DNA of 64,000 nt from Candidatus Caldatribacterium sp. (lineage in GTDB: Bacteria; Atribacterota; Atribacteria; Atribacterales; Caldatribacteriaceae), in NCBI GenBank assembly GCA_025060675.1, contig JANXBI010000003.1, forward strand, positions 62,001 to 126,000. Direction: 5' to 3'. How positions within the stretch are numbered: the stretch's first letter is position 1; every line of letters begins with the position of its first letter. Below, piece after piece: positions 44,042-52,471 of this stretch. The position numbers and the translations under genes were made by a program. A model generated the notes under the pieces. The model was given only the letters and a program-made list of their open reading frames with translations, was not told the origin of the DNA and made no database searches.

Positions 44042-45078
44042 CGGGACACCCCTTCCTTCGAGGAACTAGCATGCATCCAAGAGGCAATTTTCCTCTGCAG
44101 CAATTCTATCCCACTCCAGATACCGCCACGGAACCGGAAAACGATAAGGAGCAACGCAATCCCAAGGACAAACTCCCAACGCTGGAAGTACACCGGGAGG
44201 AGGTTCGTAATGAGCATGTAGAGAATACCCCCAAGCAGTGCGCCGTAGAGTTTTCCTGCTCCTCCAATGAGGCAGGCAAACACAACTCCAGCGTTCGCGT
44301 GCACATCAAGCGTATTCGGGTTCACATACCCGTAATTTAGGGCGGTCAAGGTCCCTGCAAAACCCGCCACAGAGGCAGCAATAACAAAAGTCACCCACTT
44401 GTAGAATTGCGTGTTGTATCCGAGGAATCGCACTCTCCGTTCGTCTTCCTTGATGGAGCGGAGGAGAATACCATACGGGGAAGTCGTCAAAATCCGAAGG
44501 AGCAGGAAAATGCCAAGGAGCGACACGAGCACAAACCAAAAGCGGAACGAGGGATTCCGGAAATTCACTAACCAGAAGCTCAGGTTTCGAATGCTCAGGC
44601 CGTTCTCGCCCCCCGTGATCTCTTTAAGAGGCGACATCACAAGGAACCATCCTACACGGTTGAAGGCGAGATTGGACAGGGCGAAAGCCGCTCCCGACAC
44701 ACGAACCGTAATGGCGCCAACAAGCATTCCCGTAAGACACGCAGCAATAACCCCAAGCACAATAGCAAGTAAGGGGTTGGTGGTAACGTACCGAAGCGAG
44801 AGACCAACGGTGTACGCCCCCACCCCAAGGTACAGAAGATGCCCAAACGACAGTCTCCCCATGTACCCATAGAGAAGGTCAAAAGAGAGGGCAAAAATAC
44901 AAAAAATGGCGAAGTCGGTCACCCGATGAGCCCCAAGGAAGGGAACAAGGACAAGGAAAACGACAGCGATGAGGACGAGTTCCAAAACCCGGTGTCCTCC
45001 CACAACCTGAACAGAAGGCCGTTCCACCGCTAAAGACGCCCTCAGTGAGATGTCACGTTCCTTCAGCACATTTCGCAT
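44038..45078 (-). CDS. livM: Branched-chain-amino-acid-type ABC permease LivM
   Basis: 346 residues, polar N-terminus of about 30 residues, then the LivM core: FALSFDLLYGYMGRLSFGHLLYLGVGAY, GAAFALSNLAFNRVGW, SIKEDERRVRFLGYNTQFYKWVTFVIAASVAGFAG and LIGGAGKLYGALLGG (cores LLYGYMGRLSFGH, GAGKLYGALLG). Partner of LivH. It ends inside the livH start and begins 18 bp after livF. Confidence 0.92.
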   Translation of the reverse strand: MRNVLKERDISLRASLAVERPSVQVVGGHRVLELVLIAVVFLVLVPFLGAHRVTDFAIFCIFALSFDLLYGYMGRLSFGHLLYLGVGAYTVGLSLRYVTTNPLLAIVLGVIAACLTGMLVGAITVRVSGAAFALSNLAFNRVGWFLVMSPLKEITGGENGLSIRNLSFWLVNFRNPSFRFWFVLVSLLGIFLLLRILTTSPYGILLRSIKEDERRVRFLGYNTQFYKWVTFVIAASVAGFAGTLTALNYGYVNPNTLDVHANAGVVFACLIGGAGKLYGALLGGILYMLITNLLPVYFQRWEFVLGIALLLIVFRFRGGIWSGIELLQRKIASWMHASSSKEGVSR

Positions 45079-45096
45079 ATGCCCTGTACTCCTTTC

Positions 45097-45786
45097 TTAC
45101 AGAGACTTCTCAATGAGGTCAGCGTTGCAGATTTCTGAGGCTTCCTTGAGTGTTGCGACAACTTTCCCTTCTTTCAATACCACAACTTGGTCGGCCAACT
45201 TCGACACAAGCGGCAAGTTCTGCTCCACGATGATGGCAGAGAGCTGACCTTTCAAGCGTTTCAGTATCCTGGTAATTTCGTTAATCACAACCGCGGCAAG
45301 ACCCTGCGTAGGCTCGTCAACAAGAAGGAGGCGAGGGGTACCGACCAAAGCCTGCCCAATAAGGAGGATTTGCCGTTGCCCACCACTCAACTGACCAGCC
45401 TTCAAGTTGAGAAACTCTCGCATTTTGGGGTAAATTTCAAGAACCTTGTCCAAAGCCTTCGTAAGTGGTTCACCACTTGAATACGCCGCAATCTCAATGT
45501 TCTCGCGAACCGTAAGATTCCCAAAGACTTTCTTATCTTGAGCGACGTAACGAAGACCCCTGTGGTAGAGCTTCTCCGGGGGGAGACCGGCGATGTCGCC
45601 TCCGTCGAACTTGATTGACCCCTTCAAAGGGTGAAGCAAGCCTACTATGGTCTTGAGCAGGGTTGTCTTTCCCGCACCGTTTCGGCCAACGACAAAGAGC
45701 ATCTTCCCTTCCTCAAGATTCAGCGACACATCATGTAGTACACGTGCGTGACCATAAGCCACATCGATGCCAGAGACCTGGAGCAT
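45097..45786 (-). CDS. livF: ABC transporter ATPase LivF
   Basis: 229 residues: Walker A GRNGAGKTT, the LivF-type Q-loop region RYVAQDKKVFGNLTVRENI, signature LSGGQRQ, Walker B LLLVDEPTQGLA, and switch His replaced in IIVEQNL, where Glu/Gln is normal for LivF. Works with LivG as the second ATPase. It follows livG by 15 bp. Confidence 0.93.
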   Translation of the reverse strand: MLQVSGIDVAYGHARVLHDVSLNLEEGKMLFVVGRNGAGKTTLLKTIVGLLHPLKGSIKFDGGDIAGLPPEKLYHRGLRYVAQDKKVFGNLTVRENIEIAAYSSGEPLTKALDKVLEIYPKMREFLNLKAGQLSGGQRQILLIGQALVGTPRLLLVDEPTQGLAAVVINEITRILKRLKGQLSAIIVEQNLPLVSKLADQVVVLKEGKVVATLKEASEICNADLIEKSL

Positions 45787-45801
45787 GATTCCACCTCCCC
45801 T

Positions 45802-46563
45802 CTACGTTGCCTCGACAACCTCTTCTTTGCCCCAGTAACACTCGTTCACCAAGGGATCGGCGAGTACGTCTTTTGGTTTTCCCTCGCAAATAATGCGCCC
45901 TTCATTCATCACGCAGAGGCGATCGACAAAATCAACAATCATCGATATTTTGTGTTCAATAATGCCAATGGTGATTTTACCCTTCAGGGTCCGGAGCAGA
46001 GAAAGGACTTTCCCAATTTCCACGTCACTCAGGCCACTGAAAGGTTCATCAAGGAGAAGGAGTTTGGGTTTCAGAGAGAGCGCTAAGGCGATTTCAAGAA
46101 GTCTCCTATCTCCGTAGGAGAGTTCTGCAACCACCGATTCAGCGTAGTTCTCAAGCCCCACAAGCTTTAGTGCTTCCAGAGAGTCAGTCCATGTATCCCC
46201 CGCAGCAGTCGTCATGAACTTCCAAAGTGAACGCTGCATCCCGCTGTTCCAGGCTACACAAGGTACGAGGTTTTCCCATACCTTAAGAGAATTAAATACC
46301 GAGACAAGCTGAAAGGTGCGGACCATTCCCATCTTTACCCTGTCCTCAGGAGCAAGCCAGGTGACATCCTTCCCCTGAAAAACAACCCGACCCTTTGTGG
46401 GGGTGAAAAACCCTGAGAGGAGGTTGAAAAGCGTCGTCTTCCCCGAACCATTTGGACCGATGATTCCCAATGCCTCGTTCTCTTCAATGCGGAGGTTGAC
46501 TTCATTAACCGCTACGAGCCCGCCGAAGCGTTTTGTCAGATCTTTCGTGACTAAAAGCTCCAC
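45802..46563 (-). CDS. livG: ABC transporter ATPase LivG
   Basis: 253 residues: Walker A GPNGSGKTT, Q-loop RTFQLVSVFNSLKVWEN, signature here LSYGDRR, Walker B LLLLDEPFSGLS, switch His in IIEHKI. GTG 46563 after AAAGGAGG is the likely start; the open frame extends 11 codons further. It follows livK with a stable hairpin in the gap, a common device for making more binding protein than transporter. Confidence 0.92.
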   Translation of the reverse strand: MELLVTKDLTKRFGGLVAVNEVNLRIEENEALGIIGPNGSGKTTLFNLLSGFFTPTKGRVVFQGKDVTWLAPEDRVKMGMVRTFQLVSVFNSLKVWENLVPCVAWNSGMQRSLWKFMTTAAGDTWTDSLEALKLVGLENYAESVVAELSYGDRRLLEIALALSLKPKLLLLDEPFSGLSDVEIGKVLSLLRTLKGKITIGIIEHKISMIVDFVDRLCVMNEGRIICEGKPKDVLADPLVNECYWGKEEVVEAT

Positions 46564-46600
46564 TCTATAAGCCTCCTTTACCAAAGCTTTGAACAAAACT

Positions 46601-46623
46601 GGCCCTCCCTCTCTGGGAGGGCC
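46601..46623 (-). terminator. Intercistronic hairpin after livK
   Basis: GGCCCTCCC-tctct-GGGAGGGCC, a nine-bp GC-rich stem between the livK stop (46641) and livG start (46563). No T-run follows on the minus strand beyond TTTTG, so partial termination or mRNA protection is likely rather than a full stop. Confidence 0.6.
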
Positions 46624-46640
46624 AGCAAAGTGCCACCATT

Positions 46641-47888
46641 TTACTTGTAACCCATTTCCTCAAGTGGCAGACAGAGCGCTTCGGTCTCGAAGAACTCGAT
46701 GATATCGGCAAAGTCGAACTTTTCGGCCCGCTTGTCTGCACCTTTGCCTACACCGACAAAGTATGCGTACTTATAGAATGGCCGACCATCCGGACGCCAC
46801 CAGGCCGGTCCCTTGAAACTCATAAACTCTGGGTTCTCCATGAGTGCCTGGTACACCTTGGCAGGTTCAGTGGATTGGGCAAGCTGGATACCGCGCAGGA
46901 GTTCCTTCATGGCCGTGTATGCGTAAACGCCCATAACATCGGGAACTTCGCCATACTGCTCAAGCCAGGCCTTTCGAATACGTGCAGAGTTCTCGTATGT
47001 TTCTGGGTCCTTGTCCTTGAGGTTCTTGAGGTCGTGGTAGAGCCACATACCCATAGTAACACCATCAAGAGCCTCAGGAGGAATGCCCATAGCAAGGCTT
47101 GCAACGATGGCGTTAAAGAATATCTTGGTGTGCTTGCTCAAACCCAATTCATGCGCCTGCTTCAGAATCTCGATAGCGTCAGTACCCCACTGCCCCATCT
47201 GCACCACATCAGGCTTTGATTCGATAATCTTGAGGAGGTAAGAGGTAAAGTCGGGAGTTCCAACAGGAGTCCAGATGAACTCGAGCTTAATATCCGGGTG
47301 CTTCTCGTAAACCTGCTTCAGTCCAACGGCGACACCATGACCATAAGCGTAGTCTGGGAGACAGGCAATAACGTACTTAGGCTTAAAGGTCTTAATGACG
47401 TACTCTGCGGTCATTCGGCCGATAGCATCGACAGCACCCTGGGTGGTGAGGAAGTACGGTGCCTTATTCTCTTTGCGGAAGACCTTCTCTTCGACAGAGT
47501 TCCCCGCGATAACGAGGGCCTGCCCATCGAGCGCCTGCTCGTTCAGCGCCGTCGTAACATGAGCAAAGGTTCCAACGACCATAAGTCTGATGCCTTCTTC
47601 GATGAATTCTCTGTACCTTCGGACAGCCACATCAGGCTTTGTCTCATCATCGCGAACTACCGCTTCCACTTTGTACACCTTATCTCCAATCTTGATGCCT
47701 CCTGCATCGTTAACCTCTTTCACTGCAAGGAGCGCTCCGTCTTTCTGCACCTTTCCTGTGGGCGCCCCCACACCAGTAAGGCTGTACATAACGCCAACTT
47801 TAATAACATCTTCTGCAAAGACGGCACCCCACAGCAACACCACTGCCAACACAACACACCCAAAAACCCCAAGTCGCCACTTCCTCAT
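46641..47888 (-). CDS. Branched-chain-type ABC transporter substrate-binding protein
   Basis: 415 residues: signal peptide ending AVFA-ED and the LivK/AmiC-type binding fold (IKVGVMYSLTGVGAPTGKVQKDGALLAVKEVNDAGGI; core SLTGVGAPTG, ALLAVKEVNDAGG). First gene of the livK-G-F-M-H-chemoreceptor operon. Its ligand cannot be read from sequence. The promoter carries the same operator-like site as the sugar/polyol catabolic operons nearby, which argues for a non-amino-acid ligand. Confidence 0.92.
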   Translation of the reverse strand: MRKWRLGVFGCVVLAVVLLWGAVFAEDVIKVGVMYSLTGVGAPTGKVQKDGALLAVKEVNDAGGIKIGDKVYKVEAVVRDDETKPDVAVRRYREFIEEGIRLMVVGTFAHVTTALNEQALDGQALVIAGNSVEEKVFRKENKAPYFLTTQGAVDAIGRMTAEYVIKTFKPKYVIACLPDYAYGHGVAVGLKQVYEKHPDIKLEFIWTPVGTPDFTSYLLKIIESKPDVVQMGQWGTDAIEILKQAHELGLSKHTKIFFNAIVASLAMGIPPEALDGVTMGMWLYHDLKNLKDKDPETYENSARIRKAWLEQYGEVPDVMGVYAYTAMKELLRGIQLAQSTEPAKVYQALMENPEFMSFKGPAWWRPDGRPFYKYAYFVGVGKGADKRAEKFDFADIIEFFETEALCLPLEEMGYK

Positions 47889-47995
47889 TTACCCTCTCCT
47901 CCTTTACGAAATTCTCAGTCTCTCTTGAAAAAATCTCAAAAATGCCTCTTGTTGCTCCTTCTATAACATCGCCTCCCTTCTTTGTGGGAAACTAA

Positions 47996-48010
47996 CACCA
48001 AAATATGATA
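47996..48010 (-). promoter_or_regulatory. Operator-like site 4 (liv operon)
   Basis: Minus strand: TATCA-TATTT-TGGTG, centred about 24 bp after the predicted transcription start. GTTAAAAAG precedes it, nearly matching the upstream flank of the site before the exported ABM gene. Confidence 0.55.
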
Positions 48011-48032
48011 TCTTTTTAACAAACCTGACAGA

Positions 48033-48061
48033 ATAATAACACTAAACACATTGCACGTCAA
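48033..48061 (-). promoter_or_regulatory. Promoter of the liv operon
   Basis: Minus strand TTGACG (48056-48061), 17 bp, TATTAT (48033-48038). The leader to the livK start is about 138 bases. Confidence 0.75.
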
Positions 48062-48154
48062 GAGCTACAAAGAATTTTACGAAGGTACAGAAAGGCTCAG
48101 AGGAAAGCCACGCCGCACAAACGTTGCTCAATCTTCTTGTAACTTTGTTGTCAA

Positions 48155-49564
48155 TTACTGCTTTCCAAGAATCACCACTTCTATCCCCACCATAGCGCAG
48201 AACTCCGCAAGGCAGTCTACGTAATCTCCTGCAACTGTATGGAGGTGATTCGACCCAAGGGCCTCGATTAACGTCTGAGGGGCAATATCCAAGCGGGCAA
48301 AAGCCTGAGGCCATTCCAGCGTGGCTTCTTTGAGCTTCTCCAAGGGTCGTTCAACGAATTCACCTCGAAAAACGACCATTCGGTACTTCCCACTCTTCCT
48401 CGCAAGACGAGCAAAAGTCACCTCGCCAGGAGAAGCCATGTACTGAACTGCTGCTCCTCCCCCAGGGTAGTAAAAGGCGATTTGAGGATAGAGAGAGACC
48501 CGCTTTAAATTGTCCTCAGGGGTGTAAGACCTTCCCGCATAGAAGGTAGCCATAGAACCGCAGTTACTGAAAACGTATATTCCGTCTTGCGCATCGTAGT
48601 GTCGCAAGTCATAGAAAAGCACCGGCTGGCCAGTCATGAGTTTAAGAATCTGCATGGTCAGGGCGCCGTCAAGGTCTGCCTCACAAGCGCAGACAAAAGG
48701 CTCTTTTGGTCCATCCATATCGTATGGATCATTGAGAAAAGCCTGAGAGAGACACTGGGTTACGAAAGTATCGCTGAGTTCTGGCTGACATTTGACCGCC
48801 ACAAAATCAAGCTCCTTCTCCTTGAGAATCTCCTTTGTAGCGTAGTAGGAGCGAATTTGGAGTTCAAGCTTTTCCCTGGTGAGGGTTTGCTCGTCCCAGT
48901 ATATGTTCCCCACTCTGTCCTGTAGCCAACGAAACGCCCTGTCCACTTGCTCCTGAGGCACTTCTTTCGCCCGACGGACAATTTCAAGCTGATCCACGTG
49001 TTCAAGGTCAACCCCAAAAAGGGATTGCCACTGCGCAGGGTCAGCCGTTCCAACGTACATGCCCATGCTCCGACCACCTAAGAGGCCGCAGACTTGCCCC
49101 CGAAGACGGTGTACTGCCCGAGCTGCCCGGCCAAACTGGAGTATACGCGCCATACATTCAGGACAGGAAGGATCGCCCCATACACGGCCATGATGTACAC
49201 CAATCTGATCAAGCGAGGCACCACTGGCAATCATACCAATGAGACTTGGGTAGCCAGGGTTGAAGCTGGCAAAGAGAAGAATAGGGACCTGTGCACGTCT
49301 TGCTGCTACCGTGGCCAAATGGGGGAAACTCCACCCCGCAAAGTGGAAGAGGAAACCATCGACACCCATCGCTTCGAGACTAGCGACTTCCGCCTCAGCC
49401 TGTTTTGGCGTCTGGATCACACTTCGCCCGACGAGAACTTCAACCTCATTCGTGCTTTTGAGGGCTTCCTCGAGTTTCCTTTGGAACTCGAGATTCACAG
49501 GGAGCATAGCTTGGTAGGCGGTGGATCGGCTGTCCGAAAAGGTGAGAAGGCCAAGACGTATCAT
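48155..49564 (-). CDS. L-fucose/L-arabinose-isomerase-family protein
   Basis: 469 residues of the FucI/AraA family: N-terminal FSDSRSTAYQAMLPVNLEFQRKLEEAL, a middle GVDGFLFHFAGWSFPHLATVAARRAQVPILLFASFN that binds metal and substrate in relatives, GLLGGRSMGMYVG, FVAVKCQPELSDTFV, PFVCACEADLDGALTMQILKLMTGQPVLFYDLRH (core CACEADLDGALT), and NHLHTVAGDY near the end. True isomerases use Glu and Asp near CEADxxxALT; both are present. The exact sugar is unknown. Third gene of the SDR-ABM-isomerase operon. Confidence 0.85.
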   Translation of the reverse strand: MIRLGLLTFSDSRSTAYQAMLPVNLEFQRKLEEALKSTNEVEVLVGRSVIQTPKQAEAEVASLEAMGVDGFLFHFAGWSFPHLATVAARRAQVPILLFASFNPGYPSLIGMIASGASLDQIGVHHGRVWGDPSCPECMARILQFGRAARAVHRLRGQVCGLLGGRSMGMYVGTADPAQWQSLFGVDLEHVDQLEIVRRAKEVPQEQVDRAFRWLQDRVGNIYWDEQTLTREKLELQIRSYYATKEILKEKELDFVAVKCQPELSDTFVTQCLSQAFLNDPYDMDGPKEPFVCACEADLDGALTMQILKLMTGQPVLFYDLRHYDAQDGIYVFSNCGSMATFYAGRSYTPEDNLKRVSLYPQIAFYYPGGGAAVQYMASPGEVTFARLARKSGKYRMVVFRGEFVERPLEKLKEATLEWPQAFARLDIAPQTLIEALGSNHLHTVAGDYVDCLAEFCAMVGIEVVILGKQ

Positions 49565-49644
49565 ACAACTCCCCTCCTCTCCAGGTTACCCATAGCATAC
49601 CACCTTTTGGTAAAGACGTCTATACAGGAAGACAACAAAATATA

Positions 49645-49672
49645 AGCCTTCAGGAGCGCACTCCTGAAGGCT
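49645..49672 (-). terminator. Hairpin after the cytosolic ABM gene
   Basis: AGCCTTCAGGAG with its perfect 12-bp complement and a four-base loop. On the minus strand TATATTTTG follows. It sits 21 bp after the ABM stop and before the isomerase gene, so some read-through is needed if the three genes form one operon. Confidence 0.75.
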
Positions 49673-49692
49673 ATCCTCATTCGCAAAACTTA

Positions 49693-50421
49693 TTACTTTT
49701 CCTTCCCCGTATACGTGAGCTCGTAGTCAAGCATCTTCCATCCGGTGAGCTCAATCTTTTCAGTTACCTGCGGGGAGAAGTTGAACCACCGTACCAGGTA
49801 GCCTGCCTGCATGTGGTCCACTTTCCAGACTTTGAAGTTGTACCAGTTCTCGTAGAACATAATCTTGCGGTAGTTCCTGGCCATAGTGTTCATGTCGAGG
49901 TTCACATGCATGTCGTACTGGATGCATCCAGGTTCGGTGTGGGTGAGAGGGACAAGAGCCAGCATTTCTTTGAATGCCCGATCCTCAAATCCCTCTTTCA
50001 CATCCACAAGAGCAAGGAGAGTGTATTGCTCCTTGGGGTCGGTGAGCTCTCCGCCACGGAAGACCGGGTTGGTAGGAAGGTTGACCTTCTCCCAGATGTA
50101 AAGCTCCCAGCTCTCACATACTTCCTTGGCTACCTCAGCCCAGTGTTTGATGTAAGGCATCTCCATGTGCTTGTCCCAGTCCGCGCGGCTTCGCCAAATC
50201 TCGTAGAACATGTAGAAGCGAGGGTTCTCCACCATGTAGTTGTGTTCCTCAGTCCCCACGTTTACGTGCATCCGGTAGAAAATGCACCCTGGTTCTCTGT
50301 TCGTGAGGGGGATGAGCTTCATGAGCTCTTCCCTGGCTACCTGCTCGTACCCTGCCTTGATACGATTCAAAGCCAGAACAACGAGCTCCCGGTTGTCACC
50401 CGCAGGGTAAATTTGTCCCAT
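49693..50421 (-). CDS. Cytosolic tandem-ABM-domain protein
   Basis: 242 residues containing two antibiotic-biosynthesis-monooxygenase (ABM, ferredoxin-like) domains: ELVVLALNRIKAGYEQVAREELMKLIPLTNREPGCIFYRMHVN and YTLLALVDVKEGFEDRAFKEMLALVPLTHTEPGCIQYDMHVN (cores EPGCIFYRMHVN, EPGCIQYDMHVN). ABM proteins include monooxygenases and LsrG-type isomerases. ATG 50421 follows GAGGAGG; the frame is open further but without sense. It is nearly the same protein as the one at 56.4-57.1 kb minus that protein's signal peptide. Second gene after the SDR. Confidence 0.85.
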   Translation of the reverse strand: MGQIYPAGDNRELVVLALNRIKAGYEQVAREELMKLIPLTNREPGCIFYRMHVNVGTEEHNYMVENPRFYMFYEIWRSRADWDKHMEMPYIKHWAEVAKEVCESWELYIWEKVNLPTNPVFRGGELTDPKEQYTLLALVDVKEGFEDRAFKEMLALVPLTHTEPGCIQYDMHVNLDMNTMARNYRKIMFYENWYNFKVWKVDHMQAGYLVRWFNFSPQVTEKIELTGWKMLDYELTYTGKEK

Positions 50422-50455
50422 TGTTTTCCGCCTCCTCTTCCAGCAGAGACTTTCT

Positions 50456-50497
50456 CCCCGTATCTGGTACCACTTCCTGGGCACCAGAGATACGGGG
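50456..50497 (-). repeat. Long intercistronic inverted repeat between SDR and ABM genes
   Basis: CCCCGTATCTGGT pairs with ACCAGAGATACGGGG (13 pairs, two-base bulge) around a 14-base loop. It fills the 97-bp SDR-ABM gap. It could attenuate transcription or stabilise the downstream message. Confidence 0.65.
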
Positions 50498-50518
50498 TGT
50501 TTCCAAAAAACTAAGAAG

Positions 50519-51259
50519 CTAAATCATTGACAGCCCGCCGTCGACGACAATCATCTGACCAGTCATCCAGTCAGACTCGTCAGAGGCAAGAAAGAGCACC
50601 GAGCCTATGTGGTCCTCAGGTTGACCGAGCCTCCCCAGAGGAATGCCACTCTCAAGGGCCCTTCGGAGTTCTGGATCAGCAAGGGCCGATTGTCCAAGAG
50701 GAGTTAAGGTGGTTCCTGGGCAAAGGGCATTCACACGAATACCGTACTGGGCTAACTCCGCAGCCATAGCTCTTGTGAGGGAAAGCACAGCACCTTTTGA
50801 AGCCGAGTACGCAGCATGGTACGGTTCGCCAACAATGGCTGCCTTTGAGGACACGTTAATAATCTTCCCCTTCCCCTGTTTCATCATGATGGGCACAACA
50901 AGCTGTGAGCAATGGACTACACCCATGACATTCACTTCGAACATGCGCCGCCAGATGTCCTCGCTCTCTTCCCAGAACTTCCCTCCAGCGTGAACCCCTG
51001 CGTTGTTGATGAGCACGTCGATTCTCCCAAAGCGCTTCATCACCTCATCCACCATCGCTTGGACCTGTGGTCGCGAGGCGACATCGGTGCGAATAAACAC
51101 TGCATTCTCGCCAATTTCCTTCTCAACCTTTTTCCCTGTTTCCTCGTTCACGTCGACAATAACCACCTTTGCCCCTTCCCGAGCACACCCTTTTGCGAAA
51201 GCCTCCCCAAGTCCTTGACCACCGCCAGTGACAATGACCACTTTGTCCTTCAGCCTCAT
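50519..51259 (-). CDS. Short-chain dehydrogenase/reductase (SDR)
   Basis: 246 residues, classical SDR: TGGGQGLG cofactor motif (residues 11-18), D39 in VVIVDVNEE pointing to NAD(H), NNAG, catalytic Ser in INVSSKAA, YSASK with Tyr/Lys, and CPGTTLTPLG. It resembles glucose or polyol dehydrogenases and 3-ketoacyl reductases; the substrate is unclear. First gene of the SDR-ABM-isomerase operon with its own promoter and an operator-like palindrome, suggesting a sugar or polyol oxidation step. Confidence 0.92.
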   Translation of the reverse strand: MRLKDKVVIVTGGGQGLGEAFAKGCAREGAKVVIVDVNEETGKKVEKEIGENAVFIRTDVASRPQVQAMVDEVMKRFGRIDVLINNAGVHAGGKFWEESEDIWRRMFEVNVMGVVHCSQLVVPIMMKQGKGKIINVSSKAAIVGEPYHAAYSASKGAVLSLTRAMAAELAQYGIRVNALCPGTTLTPLGQSALADPELRRALESGIPLGRLGQPEDHIGSVLFLASDESDWMTGQMIVVDGGLSMI

Positions 51260-51273
51260 AAACGCTCCTCCCG

Positions 51274-51288
51274 TATCATTTTTTGATA
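51274..51288 (-). promoter_or_regulatory. Operator-like site 2 (SDR operon), perfect palindrome
   Basis: TATCA-N5-TGATA, a perfect inverted repeat with five T (or A) in the centre, about +16 to +30 from the predicted start and just before the ribosome-binding site. The flanks match the site before the dehydrogenase operon (TTTTTATCAAAAAATGA in both). Confidence 0.65.
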
Positions 51289-51309
51289 AAAATTAAACTT
51301 TTCGACAAC

Positions 51310-51338
51310 AGGATAAAGTCCCACAGCGAATTTGTCAA
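51310..51338 (-). promoter_or_regulatory. Promoter of SDR-ABM-isomerase operon
   Basis: Minus strand TTGACA (51333-51338), 17 bp, TATCCT (51310-51315), 51 bp before the SDR start. Confidence 0.75.
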
Positions 51339-51475
51339 TACGGACCAAACGAAATGCCAGGGGAAAGGCGCCCAGAACTGGGCTTCGGCTTCAGTACAGG
51401 TATTCAAGCGGAAAAAATGCAGCTCCAAGCGTCAATAAAATAACAGAATGCGTTATGTAAAGACCAAAAACTCTC

Positions 51476-52252
51476 CTAAACTATGTAGTACTGAATCCCC
51501 AGTTTAGCAAGAATTTTTCGGTACTTTTCTGGAATTCCTGCATCGGTAATGACAACATCAAACTCCTTGAGGTCTGCAAAATAGGCTGTCGTCACCTTAC
51601 CAAATTTTGAAGAGTCCACGAGGAGGAATTTCGTATCCGACGATTCGATCACCGCCCTCTTGACATCGACCTCGTAGAGGTTGGCGCAGGTAACACCAAG
51701 TTCTTCTTCAACACCTGCTGCGGAGATGAAAGCTTTGTTCGCCCTGACTTTCCGGATGAGCGAAATACCCTCCGGACTCTCAAACATCAGCGTGTTATCA
51801 TGGAAATACCCACCAGGAAAGATAATTTGGCTCCCCTTGCTGTGGGTATACACGCTCAGAAGGGTATTCAAGCAGTAGCAAATGATGGTCAACCTCGTAT
51901 TCTGGGGAATAAACTTCGGGAGATGCTCCGTCGTCGAACCAGTATCGATAACAATTGTGTCCCCTTCTTGTACAAAAGAAGCAGCTTTTTGACAAATTTT
52001 AATCTTCTCTTTCGTCATGTACGTTTGAGCCTTCGTTATGGCATACTCTTGCTCATTAATCATGTTCGATTCCCGCTTCAAAACCGCGCCTCCAGGAATG
52101 AGGGTCAAAACGCCCTCTCGTGCGAGGTCTTGCAGGTCTCTTCGAATAGTCATGGTGGATACGCCAAGCTGCTCAGCGAGGTCTTTAATGGTGACCACGC
52201 CAGTAAGTACGACCTGTTTGCCTATGTAGTTTAGCCTATCTCGTTTCTTCAT
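51476..52252 (-). CDS. DeoR-family transcriptional regulator (paralog 2)
   Basis: 258 residues, DeoR helix-turn-helix (LGVSTMTIRRDLQDLAREGV) and sensor domain (TIVIDTGSTTEHLPKF, IIFPGGYFHDNTLMFESPEG, LGVTCANLYEVDVKRA). It is collinear with paralog 1 at 39.8-40.6 kb and the DNA-recognition helix STMTIRRDL is almost the same. ATG 52252 follows GAGGTGG; the frame opens 14 codons earlier without family features. It is divergent from the zinc-dehydrogenase operon and next to the SDR operon, both of which carry TATCA-N5-TGATA-like sites, so it is the best candidate to bind them. Confidence 0.93.
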   Translation of the reverse strand: MKKRDRLNYIGKQVVLTGVVTIKDLAEQLGVSTMTIRRDLQDLAREGVLTLIPGGAVLKRESNMINEQEYAITKAQTYMTKEKIKICQKAASFVQEGDTIVIDTGSTTEHLPKFIPQNTRLTIICYCLNTLLSVYTHSKGSQIIFPGGYFHDNTLMFESPEGISLIRKVRANKAFISAAGVEEELGVTCANLYEVDVKRAVIESSDTKFLLVDSSKFGKVTTAYFADLKEFDVVITDAGIPEKYRKILAKLGIQYYIV

Positions 52253-52364
52253 CGTTCCATTCCACCTCAATTCGGGGTACCCTTCACTGGGCAAAGCTCT
52301 TTGGAATATTGTAATGGAATTTCCGCCAAAGAAAAGAGGGAAGCTAAGACCGATGGAAGTATCG

Positions 52365-52393
52365 TTGACAAGAACCCGTAGGAATTATATAAT
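52365..52393 (+). promoter_or_regulatory. Consensus promoter of the dehydrogenase-glpK operon
   Basis: Perfect TTGACA (52365-52370), 17 bp, perfect TATAAT (52388-52393). Expected start near 52400. Confidence 0.85.
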
Positions 52394-52415
52394 GTCTACG
52401 CAAATGACATTTTTT

Positions 52416-52430
52416 TATCAAAAAATGAAA
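52416..52430 (+). promoter_or_regulatory. Operator-like site 1 (dehydrogenase-glpK operon)
   Basis: TATCA-AAAAA-TGAAA at about +17 to +31, inside a wider inverted repeat CATTTTTT/AAAAAATG (52408-52427). Position fits repression by blocking the polymerase. Confidence 0.65.
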
Positions 52431-52471
52431 CTTAAAAAACACAAAACGAGCTGAGAAGGGAGTTGCTTCAC

